From Brevibacillus humidisoli (GTDB taxonomy: Bacteria; Bacillota; Bacilli; Brevibacillales; Brevibacillaceae): DNA of 64,000 nt. Made by a program: the position numbers and the translations under genes. Where the stretch lies: positions 1,445,970-1,509,969 of the forward strand of contig NZ_CP087263.1 of the NCBI RefSeq assembly GCF_020923435.1. The letters run 5' to 3'. Shown piece after piece: positions 15,631 to 23,767 of this stretch (within the stretch, counting starts at the first letter, position 1; every line of letters starts with the position of its first letter). Under the pieces are notes generated by a model. That model was not told the origin of the DNA, made no database searches, and saw only the letters and a list, made by a program, of their open reading frames with translations.

Positions 15631-16557
15631 ATGATTCAAACGGAACACTTAGGCAAACGTTACGGAAAACTAGAGGCATTGATTGACCTCAATCTGCAAA
15701 TCGAAAAAGGTCACGTGTTTGGTTTTATTGGTCCAAACGGAGCCGGAAAATCGACGACGATGATGATCCTCTCCACGCTGCTTGCGCCGACTTCGGGGAA
15801 AGCCTACGTGGCTGGCTACGATGTGGCAAAGGAGCCAAAGGCGGTGCGCCAATCGCTGGGGTACATGCCGGACTTCTTTGGCGTCTATGACAACCTGAAG
15901 GCGACCGAATACCTTGATTTTTATGCGGGAGCCTACGGCATTCCGACCGCCAAACGTACGTCGTTGATCGCAGATTTGCTGGAACTGGTCAATCTGTCCA
16001 ACAAGGCAGACGCCTACGTTGATTCACTGTCGCGCGGCATGAAGCAGCGGCTTGGCTTGGCCCGGTGTCTCGTTCACAGTCCGGAGGTACTGATCCTCGA
16101 TGAACCTGCTTCGGGACTTGATCCGCGGGCAAGGATTGAAATGCGGGAGATTTTGAAGCAGCTCCGTTCGATGGGCAAAACGATCCTGATCAGCTCACAC
16201 ATTCTGCCGGAGTTGGCCGAATTGTGCGATCAGATCGGTGTCATCGAGAAAGGGCGGCTGATTGCCTGCGGTGATGTAGATGAAGTAAGCGTAGGAACAC
16301 GCGGTATCTCCGTGATGCAGCTAAAAGTGCTTGACAGGCATAAACAGGCGGAGACGATATTGACAGAGTCGCCCTTTGTCAGGCGGTTGGACAACAAGAG
16401 CAGTCATTTCCGCTTTCACTTCACCGGTACAGAGGCGGATAAGGCTGAGCTGCTTCAGCGGCTGACTGCAGCGGGGATTCCTGTCGTTCACTTTGGCGAT
16501 TCAAAAGAAAACCTGGAAGATGTTTTCCTCGCGATTACGGAAGGGGTGGGCAACTGA
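15631..16557 (+). CDS. ABC transporter ATP-binding protein
   Basis: The product has 308 residues. Walker A is GPNGAGKST near residues 35-43, the signature is LSRGMKQRLGLARCL near 130, and Walker B is VLILDEPASGLDPRAR. The last 90 residues form the extra C-terminal domain seen in CcmA/NatA-type exporters of the ABC-2 class. It overlaps the next gene by 1 nt (TGATG), so ATPase and permease are translationally coupled. It powers the membrane part encoded next; the cargo is unknown. Confidence 0.9.
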   Translation: MIQTEHLGKRYGKLEALIDLNLQIEKGHVFGFIGPNGAGKSTTMMILSTLLAPTSGKAYVAGYDVAKEPKAVRQSLGYMPDFFGVYDNLKATEYLDFYAGAYGIPTAKRTSLIADLLELVNLSNKADAYVDSLSRGMKQRLGLARCLVHSPEVLILDEPASGLDPRARIEMREILKQLRSMGKTILISSHILPELAELCDQIGVIEKGRLIACGDVDEVSVGTRGISVMQLKVLDRHKQAETILTESPFVRRLDNKSSHFRFHFTGTEADKAELLQRLTAAGIPVVHFGDSKENLEDVFLAITEGVGN

Positions 16558-17408
16558 TGGGCGGCTTTTTTACCAATCCATTGATCGTCAAAGAGCTGCG
16601 GGAGCGATTTCGAGTCAAAAAAAGCATCTGGATTCTCGCTCTCTACCTGCTCATACTGGGTGCGATCCTGCTCGGTTTTGTCTACCTGGAACAGATGAAC
16701 TCGCTCTCAGCGCCAGGTGAAAATCGAGAGGCGTTTATCGTCATGGCCGTTATCCAGTATGGCATGATCTGCTTTATCGCTCCGGCTCTGTCGGCCGGCA
16801 CGGTAAGCGGAGAACGGGAGAGGCAGACGCTGAACATACTGTTGACGACTCAACTCTCTCCGCTGAAGATCGTGCTGAGCAAGCTCTTAACCTCGCTTGC
16901 CTTTATCTTTTTACTGGTGGTGGCCTCCATCCCCCTCTATAGCTTGATGTTTCTATACGGTGGGATTTCGCCTAGCCAGCTGCTTACACTGGTCGTCTTT
17001 TTTGCGGTCAATATCATTCTTTTTGGCTCTCTTGGCCTGTTTTGTTCTACCTGGGTGAAGCGTACCGGTGTGAGTACGATACTCGCTTATGGATTGGCTT
17101 TCTTTTTCGTTGTGGGCACGGGGCTGCTCGTCATGTTTCTCGGTCCACTGATCGCAGAAATGTCTGATTCGGTACAACCCGTAGATCCGATGGATTACGT
17201 CGGTATGCAGGTTCTTAGCTCTCTGAATCCTGTGATTATCATGTCCAATATTCTGGGAGAAGATTTTGGACCAAAACTGCGCTTGTTTATGGAACCATGG
17301 CAGTTTTTCGTCATTGTTTGCTGTCTGCTTAGCGCCCTGCTGGTAGCGTGGAGCGGATACCTGCTTCGCCCGATTCGTCGTTCCTGGTTTGGTTGGAGAA
17401 AATCGTAA
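16557..17408 (+). CDS. ABC-2 type permease
   Basis: The product has 283 residues with six membrane helices. The N-terminal cytoplasmic piece (NPLIVKELRERFRVKKS) and the amphipathic SAGTVSGERERQTLNILLTT stretch after helix 2 are typical of ABC-2 permeases of the GldF/NatB kind. It is coupled to the ATPase gene upstream. With the large exported protein it likely forms an exporter or an envelope-remodelling machine controlled by the sigma factor at the head of the operon. Confidence 0.85.
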   Translation: MGGFFTNPLIVKELRERFRVKKSIWILALYLLILGAILLGFVYLEQMNSLSAPGENREAFIVMAVIQYGMICFIAPALSAGTVSGERERQTLNILLTTQLSPLKIVLSKLLTSLAFIFLLVVASIPLYSLMFLYGGISPSQLLTLVVFFAVNIILFGSLGLFCSTWVKRTGVSTILAYGLAFFFVVGTGLLVMFLGPLIAEMSDSVQPVDPMDYVGMQVLSSLNPVIIMSNILGEDFGPKLRLFMEPWQFFVIVCCLLSALLVAWSGYLLRPIRRSWFGWRKS

Positions 17409-17455
17409 CAATTGTGTACAATAAGAGAATCGATCAAACAGAGGGGGTAGACATT

Positions 17456-17635
17456 GTGGAGAAACAGGACCGGCAAGAGGTGCAGGTCGTTGACTTTGAA
17501 GAGCTGCTCACGTATATCGAGCGGCGTCTGGCAAACGCGGGTATGAAGGTAGGACGCGACGAGATTATTACAATTTTACAGGCGGAAGAGGCTTTCCTGA
17601 TGGAAAAAGGGTTAATCGAAGTCGTCTCCGAGTGA
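17456..17635 (+). CDS. small acidic helical protein, 59 aa, unknown
   Basis: A GTG at 17456 is preceded by GAGGGGG, 7 nt upstream. An in-frame start at 17348 would lie inside the permease gene and has no site. The product is acidic with two likely helices (VDFEELLTYIERRLANAGM and GRDEIITILQAEEAFLMEKG), a layout seen in several small YozD-like Bacillales proteins. It is the last gene before a strong terminator, 47 nt after the permease, and may belong to the sigma/ABC operon. The function is unknown. Confidence 0.65.
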   Translation: MEKQDRQEVQVVDFEELLTYIERRLANAGMKVGRDEIITILQAEEAFLMEKGLIEVVSE

Positions 17636-17648
17636 TGATCCGAAACGG

Positions 17649-17683
17649 GAAACGGCATGCTGTCAACGGCATGCCGTTTCGTT
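17649..17683. terminator. terminator between convergent transcripts
   Basis: GAAACGGCATGC (17649-17660) and GCATGCCGTTTC (17669-17680) form a perfect 12-bp stem with an 8-nt loop. It sits between the end of the sigma/ABC operon and the convergent PNPOx-like gene. The T tail is short. Confidence 0.65.
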
Positions 17684-17695
17684 ATGGCTGCACGA

Positions 17696-18247
17696 TCAGC
17701 CCTGCAAATCTTGCTGTTTCGTCCGCCCTGGATAAAACCTCCTATTCTCATCCAATGGGTTTTCTTTTGCGGTTAGGGATATGGCCTTTAGTTCGTAAAC
17801 CGCTGTCCGGCTTCCCAACGAAGAACGATATTTTTCCACGTGGTTTTGGGACAGCCGCTTGTCGAAATACCCTGGCACGTATTTATCCAGCAGGGCTTGC
17901 ATGACGGACGTGGCTTTCGCAAGATCGGAGACAGGCTCCACTTTACCGAATATGATCACGCTGAAGTACCCCGTGTCGGTTTTGGCTGGTACAGGATTGG
18001 CAATCGTGCCGTCTTCTTCACTGACGGTGAAGCAGGCGTTGGGATTGGCAGCCATGATTTCGGTCTTTCTTCCTGACGCGGCTCCGTGAAAGTAAATGCT
18101 GTTCTGAAGCCAGACGAAGTTTAAGGGGATCACGTAGGGGAGGGAGCCGTCAGCCAACCCCAGATAGCCGGTTTTTGCCCTGTTCAGAAATTGCACGATC
18201 CTGTCCTGATCATCACAGGCTCGCTTCTTGTACCTGATCTCGTACAC
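17696..18247 (-). CDS. pyridoxamine 5'-phosphate oxidase-fold flavoprotein (NimA-like)
   Basis: The product has about 183 residues. The split-barrel flavin-binding fold is indicated by GYLGLADGSLPYVIPLNFVW, IYFHGAASGRKTEIMAANP and ACFTVSEED. Family members bind FMN or F420 and reduce nitro compounds or act on B6 vitamers. AGGAG lies 9 nt before the GTG at 18247; a TTG three codons upstream touches the ribosome site and is rejected. It is divergent from a MocR regulator, a pairing that suggests a vitamin-B6-linked role. The exact substrate is not readable. Confidence 0.8.
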   Translation of the reverse strand: MYEIRYKKRACDDQDRIVQFLNRAKTGYLGLADGSLPYVIPLNFVWLQNSIYFHGAASGRKTEIMAANPNACFTVSEEDGTIANPVPAKTDTGYFSVIIFGKVEPVSDLAKATSVMQALLDKYVPGYFDKRLSQNHVEKYRSSLGSRTAVYELKAISLTAKENPLDENRRFYPGRTKQQDLQG

Positions 18248-18296
18248 AATGACCAACTCCTTTCGCGATTTGCTATACTGAATTATAGGTACCGAT

Positions 18297-18340
18297 TGTC
18301 CCCTTTAAAAGGGACAGGAATAGAGAGTTTGATAGGGACA
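18297..18340. promoter_or_regulatory. candidate MocR operator: palindrome plus direct repeat
   Basis: TGTCCC and GGGACA form an inverted repeat (18297-18316) around an A/T core. GGGACA recurs at 18335-18340, 24 nt downstream of the first copy and in the same direction. A minus-strand TATAAT (18287-18282) overlaps the region, placing it at the promoter of the divergent flavoprotein gene. MocR/PdxR regulators typically bind direct repeats in such spacers. Confidence 0.55.
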
Positions 18341-18354
18341 GTTGGGGGGATTGA

Positions 18355-19776
18355 ATGGAACTGCATCCTTACTTGCAGCGAACAGGTGAACAGCCACTCT
18401 ATGTTCAGCTCTACCGGTACATAAAAGAGCAGATGGAAACGGGCATGATTACAGCGGGGGACGGTCTCCCTTCCATTCGTCTGCTGGCTCAGCAACTGGC
18501 AATAAGCCGTAATACGGTGGAGGCGGCCTATCAGCAGTTGATCGCGGAGGGCTATGTGACCAGCAAGCCGAAAAGCGGCCTTCTGGTGGCACCTCTGGAA
18601 ACAGAATGGGGTCAGCTGTCCCGGCCACAGCAAAAACCATTGCTGAGCTTGAACATTTCGGTCAAGAAGCAAATAGATACATGGCGGTATGACTTTCACT
18701 ATGGACATATTGAACTGGATCGATTTCCCTTAAAGGCTTGGCGAAAACGGATCAACGAAGTGCTCGATTATCAATCGCAGGACATCTTTCTGTACGGTGA
18801 TCCCCAGGGGGAGCGTGATTTGCGTGAACAGATTGCTTCGTACCTATTCCAGGCACGTGATGTAACTTGTTGTCCGGAACAAATTATCATGTGTGCCGGT
18901 GCCCAGCAGGCAATCAGTTTGATCTGTCAGCTTCTCGGGGCCGATCGACTAGGGGTTGCAGTAGAGAATCCGGGATATGATGGAGTGCGGGCTGTCTTCG
19001 CCAGGAGTGGATGCGATATCCTCCCCATACCTTTGGAGGAGGATGGGATCGATCTGGATAAACTGGAGCGAAGCGGGGCAAAGCTGGCCTACATCACCCC
19101 GTCTCATCAGCTGCCGCTTGGCATGGTGCTGCCCATCCAGAAGCGATTACGCCTGCTTGCCTGGGCGGAACGACACGAAAGTCTGGTCATTGAAGATGAT
19201 TACGACAGCGAATATCGTTACCAGGGACATCCTATCCCGTCACTGAAAGGATTGGACACTCGTGAGCGGGTGATTTACATGGGTACCTTCTCCAAGTCGT
19301 TTCTGCCAGCTGTACGGATTAGCTACCTGGTGCTGCCTTCATGGTTAATCGAGCGTTTTTACCAAAGCTTTCCCGTATACAGCCAGCCGTGCTCACCCAT
19401 CATCCAGTCAGCACTTGCCAGGTTTATGAAATATGGAGATTTTGAACGGCACGTTCGCAAGATGCGAACAATCTACCAGCGAAAACATCAAACGCTGTTG
19501 TCAGCCATTGATACGCATATGGGAGAGAAAGTGGAAGTAATTGGTTCGCGGGCCGGGCTGCATATTCTGCTCAAGGTACAGGGAATGACTAGACAGGAAC
19601 TGATCAGGAAGGCGAGAGCGTGGGGGGTTAACGTTGATTCCCCGGAGCGCTACTGGATCGACCCGGCACAATGTCCCGATGGGTTGCTTATCCTGGGTTT
19701 TGGCGGTTTATCAGAGAAAGAGATTGGAGAAGGGATCGCCACGTTGGCGAAAGCCTGGTTTGGCAGGATGCACTAG
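18355..19776 (+). CDS. MocR/PdxR family transcriptional regulator (GntR-HTH plus aminotransferase domain)
   Basis: The product has 473 residues. The N-terminal GntR winged helix (about 10-75) contains LPSIRLLAQQLAISRNTVEAAYQQL. The rest is a class-I aminotransferase-like domain (about 105-470) with PLP-binding Lys near 314 (GTFSKSFLPAVRISY) and VIEDDYDSEYRY. Such proteins sense PLP or amino-acid adducts and control neighbouring genes. It is divergent from the PNPOx-fold gene, with palindromic and direct repeats in the gap. A G-rich ribosome site precedes the ATG. The regulator class is certain. PdxR proper controls pdxST, which is not seen here. Confidence 0.9.
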   Translation: MELHPYLQRTGEQPLYVQLYRYIKEQMETGMITAGDGLPSIRLLAQQLAISRNTVEAAYQQLIAEGYVTSKPKSGLLVAPLETEWGQLSRPQQKPLLSLNISVKKQIDTWRYDFHYGHIELDRFPLKAWRKRINEVLDYQSQDIFLYGDPQGERDLREQIASYLFQARDVTCCPEQIIMCAGAQQAISLICQLLGADRLGVAVENPGYDGVRAVFARSGCDILPIPLEEDGIDLDKLERSGAKLAYITPSHQLPLGMVLPIQKRLRLLAWAERHESLVIEDDYDSEYRYQGHPIPSLKGLDTRERVIYMGTFSKSFLPAVRISYLVLPSWLIERFYQSFPVYSQPCSPIIQSALARFMKYGDFERHVRKMRTIYQRKHQTLLSAIDTHMGEKVEVIGSRAGLHILLKVQGMTRQELIRKARAWGVNVDSPERYWIDPAQCPDGLLILGFGGLSEKEIGEGIATLAKAWFGRMH

Positions 19777-19908
19777 ACGTGACCACTTCTCCGCTTGGCG
19801 CATTGATGCTAAGAGTAGAGGTGCCAAATGTGAATCCCAAAATTTTTTGCAACGGGCTTTAAAAAACAGTAAGATTGGGAAGAAAGCTGATAAACCCTGG
19901 AAAAGGAC

Positions 19909-20214
19909 GTGAAGCTGTTGAGCAGTGAAGTCGAAAACAAAGCGCTGGAAGTCGGAGATGTCATCAGCCTGGATGACGAAAACGGCGAGGTGGTAGGGGA
20001 TTTCGAAGTAATCGCGCTGTTTGAGTTGAACGGTCGGCAGTACGTTGCGCTAACTCCTGCTCTCGAGGAAGAACCAGCAAATGATGAAGAGGAGCTGGAT
20101 GTCTTTATCCTCGGTTTGGAGAATAATGAACTGACCGCACTGGACGAAGAAGAAGAAGAAGAAGCATTTGCCAAACTGGACGAGCTGCTCGAAGATGCGC
20201 ACGTTAGCGAGTAG
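19909..20214 (+). CDS. DUF1292 family acidic protein
   Basis: The protein has about 100 residues and is very acidic. The DUF1292 core runs from ISLDDENGEVVGDFEVIALF through YVALTPALEE to DVFILGL, followed by a tail with a run of six Glu encoded by tandem GAA codons at 20150-20167. The family is common near yrrK/yrrL-type genes in Firmicutes; its role is unknown. The GTG at 19909 has AAGGA almost touching it, so the TTG at 19918, with about 10-nt spacing, may be the true start. Confidence 0.75.
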   Translation: MKLLSSEVENKALEVGDVISLDDENGEVVGDFEVIALFELNGRQYVALTPALEEEPANDEEELDVFILGLENNELTALDEEEEEEAFAKLDELLEDAHVSE

Positions 20215-20235
20215 CCGTCACGAATAGTTCTGCCA

Positions 20236-20263
20236 AAGACAAGCGTAGCGCTTGTCTTTTTTG
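20236..20263 (+). terminator. terminator after DUF1292 gene
   Basis: GACAAGCG-TAG-CGCTTGTC forms an 8-bp stem with a 3-nt loop, followed directly by six T. Confidence 0.85.
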
Positions 20264-20278
20264 TGCATACCGTGGGGC

Positions 20279-20319
20279 TAAAAAATCGCCGCCAGCGTCA
20301 AACCGGCGGCGATCTTTTT
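20279..20319. terminator. bidirectional terminator
   Basis: ATCGCCGCC (20285-20293) pairs with GGCGGCGAT (20305-20313), flanked by A on one side and T on the other. It serves the minus-strand stress gene and can act on both strands. Confidence 0.7.
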
Positions 20320-20327
20320 CCGATCGT

Positions 20328-20705
20328 CTACTTCATCTCAATGATATGGTCCCTTAATTCACGTACATAAAGGATGCAGGTGTTGTCCGTTTCTTCCAGT
20401 TCCCGCAGCAGAGCGGCTGCCTCATCTTTGTTCAATCCGAGGTGCTCCAGTTTGCTGCGCAGTTCTTTTCCCCCGTTGTCAAAAAACTGGGCTTTGCTGT
20501 CGATATCGCCTATGGCATCTTCAAAGTGCTTGCTGTATTTGTAGTAGTTGTCGCGCTGATTGGAATGGTTTTTATCCGGGTTCCATTTCAGCACGTAAAT
20601 ATCTTCGCGTTTGTACCCGGAAGAATTGAGCGCCTGGATATCGGCGACAAGATTCTGATCGTACTTGTGCAATTTTACAAATGGTTTTATGGTACCGATC
20701 GACAT
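20328..20705 (-). CDS. general stress protein, YflT/GSP17M-like domain
   Basis: The product has 125 residues and is soluble. It begins with the KPFVKLHKYDQNLVADIQAL strand-helix unit and a glycine-rich turn (SSGYKREDIYVL), typical of the heat-induced YflT domain. A charged middle part and an acidic C-terminal helix (GLNKDEAAALLRELEE) follow. B. subtilis members are sigma-B controlled; I did not find a sigma-B promoter here. GGGAGGAGG lies before the ATG. The molecular role is unknown. Confidence 0.7.
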   Translation of the reverse strand: MSIGTIKPFVKLHKYDQNLVADIQALNSSGYKREDIYVLKWNPDKNHSNQRDNYYKYSKHFEDAIGDIDSKAQFFDNGGKELRSKLEHLGLNKDEAAALLRELEETDNTCILYVRELRDHIIEMK

Positions 20706-20901
20706 CTCACAGCCTCCTCCCTAGGGAATGTCAATACGCTTAGACTGCCCGATTGGTCCATCGTTTAACCGAAGGTGGAATAAGAGTTGATGCACAAGGG
20801 AGCCGTCATGCACGGCAGCAGCGATTTTCTTTTTGACCAGGGTTTTTGCCTGATGCTACACTAGAGGATGGGATTACAGGAAAACGAGGAGAGTTTGGGA
20901 T

Positions 20902-21648
20902 ATGCCAAAGTTTAAACTATTTGCAAACAAAAAAGGAATTGCCGATCAGAAGAAAAACAACCAGTTCGTCAAGTTTGCCCGGCAAATCTACGTGGAGGCC
21001 AAAAAAGGCGGTCCCGATCCCAATGCCAACTTAAAACTAAAGGCGATCATCGCCAATGCGCGGGCGATCAACATGCCGATGGACAACATTGAGCGAGCGA
21101 TCAAAAAGGCCACTGATGCCGGTAATGCGGATAACTATGAAGAGATACGCTACGAGGGTTACGGCCCTGGCGGTGTTGCGATCATCGTCGAGTGTCTGTC
21201 TGACAACCGCAATCGCACAGCAGCTGATGTGCGCGCCATTTTCAACAAACGCGGCGGAAATCTCGGCGAGACGGGATCGGTCAGCTTCATGTTTGATCAT
21301 AAAGGGGTCATCGTCATCGACCGCGAAGAGTTTGACGTAGACGAAGACACGATCATGATGCAGGCATTGGAGGCAGGTGCAGAGGACATCGTAGTGGAGG
21401 AAGATTCTTACCAGGTGCTCACCCATCCTTACGAACTGGACTCCGTCAAAAGCGGCCTGGAGGCCGAGGGGTATCATTTCGCCAATGCTTCCCTGCAGTG
21501 GATCCCCCAGAATACCGTCAAGATTACGGGCGAGGATGCGGCTAACGTGTTAAAAATGATGGATGCGTTTGAAGAAAACGACGACGTCCAAAACGTCTAT
21601 GCCAACTTTGAGATTGACGACGAGGAAATGGAAATGCTGAACAAATGA
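20902..21648 (+). CDS. YebC/PmpR family protein (YeeN type)
   Basis: The product has 248 residues. It shows the three-domain YebC layout: NQFVKFARQIYVEAKKGGPD, then AIIANARAINMPMDNIERAI, then YEGYGPGGVAIIVECLSDN, with an acidic C-terminus. The N-terminus lacks the usual MAGHSKW and instead reads MPKFKLFANKKG, closer to the YeeN subgroup. Recent work links YebC proteins to rescue of ribosomes stalled on proline runs; older work calls them transcription regulators. GAGGAG lies upstream of the ATG. It is a single gene with its own terminator. Confidence 0.85.
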   Translation: MPKFKLFANKKGIADQKKNNQFVKFARQIYVEAKKGGPDPNANLKLKAIIANARAINMPMDNIERAIKKATDAGNADNYEEIRYEGYGPGGVAIIVECLSDNRNRTAADVRAIFNKRGGNLGETGSVSFMFDHKGVIVIDREEFDVDEDTIMMQALEAGAEDIVVEEDSYQVLTHPYELDSVKSGLEAEGYHFANASLQWIPQNTVKITGEDAANVLKMMDAFEENDDVQNVYANFEIDDEEMEMLNK

Positions 21649-21666
21649 GGGATTTTTGATGCCGGA

Positions 21667-21704
21667 AGCCATCCTATTGCAGACATAGGATGGCTGTATT
21701 TTTC
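21667..21704 (+). terminator. terminator after yebC-like gene
   Basis: AGCCATCCTAT and ATAGGATGGCT form an 11-bp stem with a short loop, followed by GTATTTTT. Confidence 0.8.
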
Positions 21705-21731
21705 GATCAAGCTGTTTTTTCTTCGGCGGAA

Positions 21732-21743
21732 ATGGTATAAAAT
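21732..21743 (+). promoter_or_regulatory. candidate -10 of the parEC promoter
   Basis: TGG-TATAAAAT (21733-21743) is an extended-type -10 with a TG just upstream, 70 nt before parE. No clear -35 is seen. Confidence 0.4.
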
Positions 21744-21812
21744 AGCGATTAAGTGTTCGCCTATTTCTCATGAAGCAGCAGAAAGAAGGTTTTTCACAGA
21801 GGAGAGAAGTGA

Positions 21813-23765
21813 ATGATTGACGCCCAAAAGCAAAGCTATACCGAGGAAGATATTCAAGTACTGGAGGGCTTGATAGCGGTCAGGCGCAGGCCCGGGATGT
21901 ATATCGGCTCGACCGGCAGTCGCGGACTGCATCACCTGTTGTGGGAGATTGTCGACAATGCAAAGGATGAAACCCTTGCTGGGGTTAACGATACGATCAT
22001 CGTCACCCTGCACCGCGATGGGAGTGTCAGCATAGAGGATCACGGAAGAGGGATTCCGACGGGGATGCATAAGTCAGGACGCCCCGTACCGGAAGTGATT
22101 TTTACGACGTTGCACGCCGGCGGCAAGTTCGGAGGCGGCGGATACAAAAAGAGCGGAGGTCTGCACGGCGTTGGTTCCAGCGTCGTGGTGGCGCTGTCGA
22201 AGTGGCTGGAAGTGGAGATCTACCGTGACGGCAAAATACATAAACAACGGTTCGAATACGTTGTTGAGAACGGCGTGGAACATGTAGGCAAACCGGTAAC
22301 CGATCTGATGGTGGTAGGGAACACCAAGCGGACGGGCACGACGGTTACCTTCATGCCGGATGATACCGTCTTTTCGACTACGCGCTTCGACTATGAGCTG
22401 ATTCGCGATCGTTTCCGCGAGACCGCCTTTTTGTTAAAAGGGCTGCGCATGGTGTTGATTGACAAGCGCGGACCGGAAGAGAAGCGGGAGGAATTCTACT
22501 ATGAAAACGGATTGCAGGCTTATGTAGAGTACCTGAACGACGGGAAACAGACCCTTCATCCAATCATCTACTTCGAAGGCGAGAAAGAAGATATCTACGT
22601 CGAGTTGGCTTTTCAGTATAACGACGGATACGCGGAAACACTGGTCTCCTACGTCAACTCCGTCCCGACCCATGATGGCGGAACGCACGTTACAGGATTT
22701 CGCAACGGGACAACCCGTGTGTTTAACGAGTTCGCCCGACGCAAAGGTTTTTTGAAAGAAAAAGATGCCAACCTGAGCGGCAGCGATTTGCGCGAGGGAT
22801 TCCTGGGCGTACTCTCTCTGCAGATGTCTGACGTTCAGTTTGAATCGCAAACAAAGGACAAGCTGGGCAACGAAGAAGCCCGCACCATCGTCGAGCAGAT
22901 CATCTCGGAAAAGTTGGGCTTTTTCCTGGAGGAGAATCCTGAGATTGCCAAGCTCCTGATCGAAAAGGCGATCCGTTCGGCAGAGATTCGGGAAGAGCTT
23001 CGCAAGCAGCGGGAAGCTCTGCGCGGCGACAAAAAAGGCAAAGGGGCCAAGAAGCGGAAGTCGATCTCCGAGAAGTTCGCCCCCCCTCAGTATCGCGATC
23101 CAAAGCGCAATGAGTTGTTTCTGGTAGAGGGAGACTCTGCTGGCGGCTCGGCGAAACAGGCTCGCAACTCCGAGTTTCAAGCCATTTTCGGATTGAAGGG
23201 GAAGCCGCTTAACACAGAGAAGGCAAAGCTATCCGATGTACTGTCCAATGAGGAGTTCCGCACGATTCTGGAAGTGCTGGAAACAGATATTGGTCAGGAA
23301 TTTTCCATCGAAAACTGTGCGTTTGACAAGATCATCATCATGTCTGACGCCGATGTGGACGGCTCCCATATCCAGGCGCTTTTGCTTACGTTCTTCTTCC
23401 GCTACATGCAGCCGCTGATCGCCGCAGGCAAGCTGTACATTGCCCAGCCGCCGCTGTACAAGGTGACGAAGGAGGGGAAAAAACCAGAGTCAGTCTACTG
23501 CTGGGACGATGCTGATTTGGAGCAGGCCTTGAAACGGCTCGGTCGCAACGCCGAGATCCAGCGATACAAAGGTCTTGGGGAAATGAATGCCGATCAGCTC
23601 TGGGAGACGACGATGGACCCGGCCAACCGCAAGCTGATTCAGGTATCGCTGGAAGATCTGGCTCACTGTGAGAAGTTGGTTACGGTCTTGATGGGCGACA
23701 AGGTACCCCCTCGCCGCGAATGGATCGAGAATCACGTCACCTTTGAAGTGGGGGAGGATGAATAG
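21813..23765 (+). CDS. parE: DNA topoisomerase IV subunit B
   Basis: The product has 650 residues, the full ParE/GrlB length. The GHKL ATPase domain shows [25 protein letters not shown] and [18 protein letters not shown]. The transducer and Toprim domains follow, with [26 protein letters not shown] and [11 protein letters not shown]. It pairs with ParC as E2C2 to decatenate daughter chromosomes using ATP. NAKDE is a ParE-type variant where GyrB has NSIDE, and its neighbour lacks GyrA boxes, so topoisomerase IV is preferred over gyrase. The parC gene begins 2 nt after its stop. GAGGAG lies before the ATG. Confidence 0.95.
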   Translation: MIDAQKQSYTEEDIQVLEGLIAVRRRPGMYIGSTGSRGLHHLLWEIVDNAKDETLAGVNDTIIVTLHRDGSVSIEDHGRGIPTGMHKSGRPVPEVIFTTLHAGGKFGGGGYKKSGGLHGVGSSVVVALSKWLEVEIYRDGKIHKQRFEYVVENGVEHVGKPVTDLMVVGNTKRTGTTVTFMPDDTVFSTTRFDYELIRDRFRETAFLLKGLRMVLIDKRGPEEKREEFYYENGLQAYVEYLNDGKQTLHPIIYFEGEKEDIYVELAFQYNDGYAETLVSYVNSVPTHDGGTHVTGFRNGTTRVFNEFARRKGFLKEKDANLSGSDLREGFLGVLSLQMSDVQFESQTKDKLGNEEARTIVEQIISEKLGFFLEENPEIAKLLIEKAIRSAEIREELRKQREALRGDKKGKGAKKRKSISEKFAPPQYRDPKRNELFLVEGDSAGGSAKQARNSEFQAIFGLKGKPLNTEKAKLSDVLSNEEFRTILEVLETDIGQEFSIENCAFDKIIIMSDADVDGSHIQALLLTFFFRYMQPLIAAGKLYIAQPPLYKVTKEGKKPESVYCWDDADLEQALKRLGRNAEIQRYKGLGEMNADQLWETTMDPANRKLIQVSLEDLAHCEKLVTVLMGDKVPPRREWIENHVTFEVGEDE

Positions 23766-23767
23766 CC

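Noticed and set aside
20150-20167. GAA triplet run in the DUF1292 gene as a phase-variation tract
   Set aside because: Triplet changes would stay in frame and only alter the number of Glu in a disordered acidic tail.
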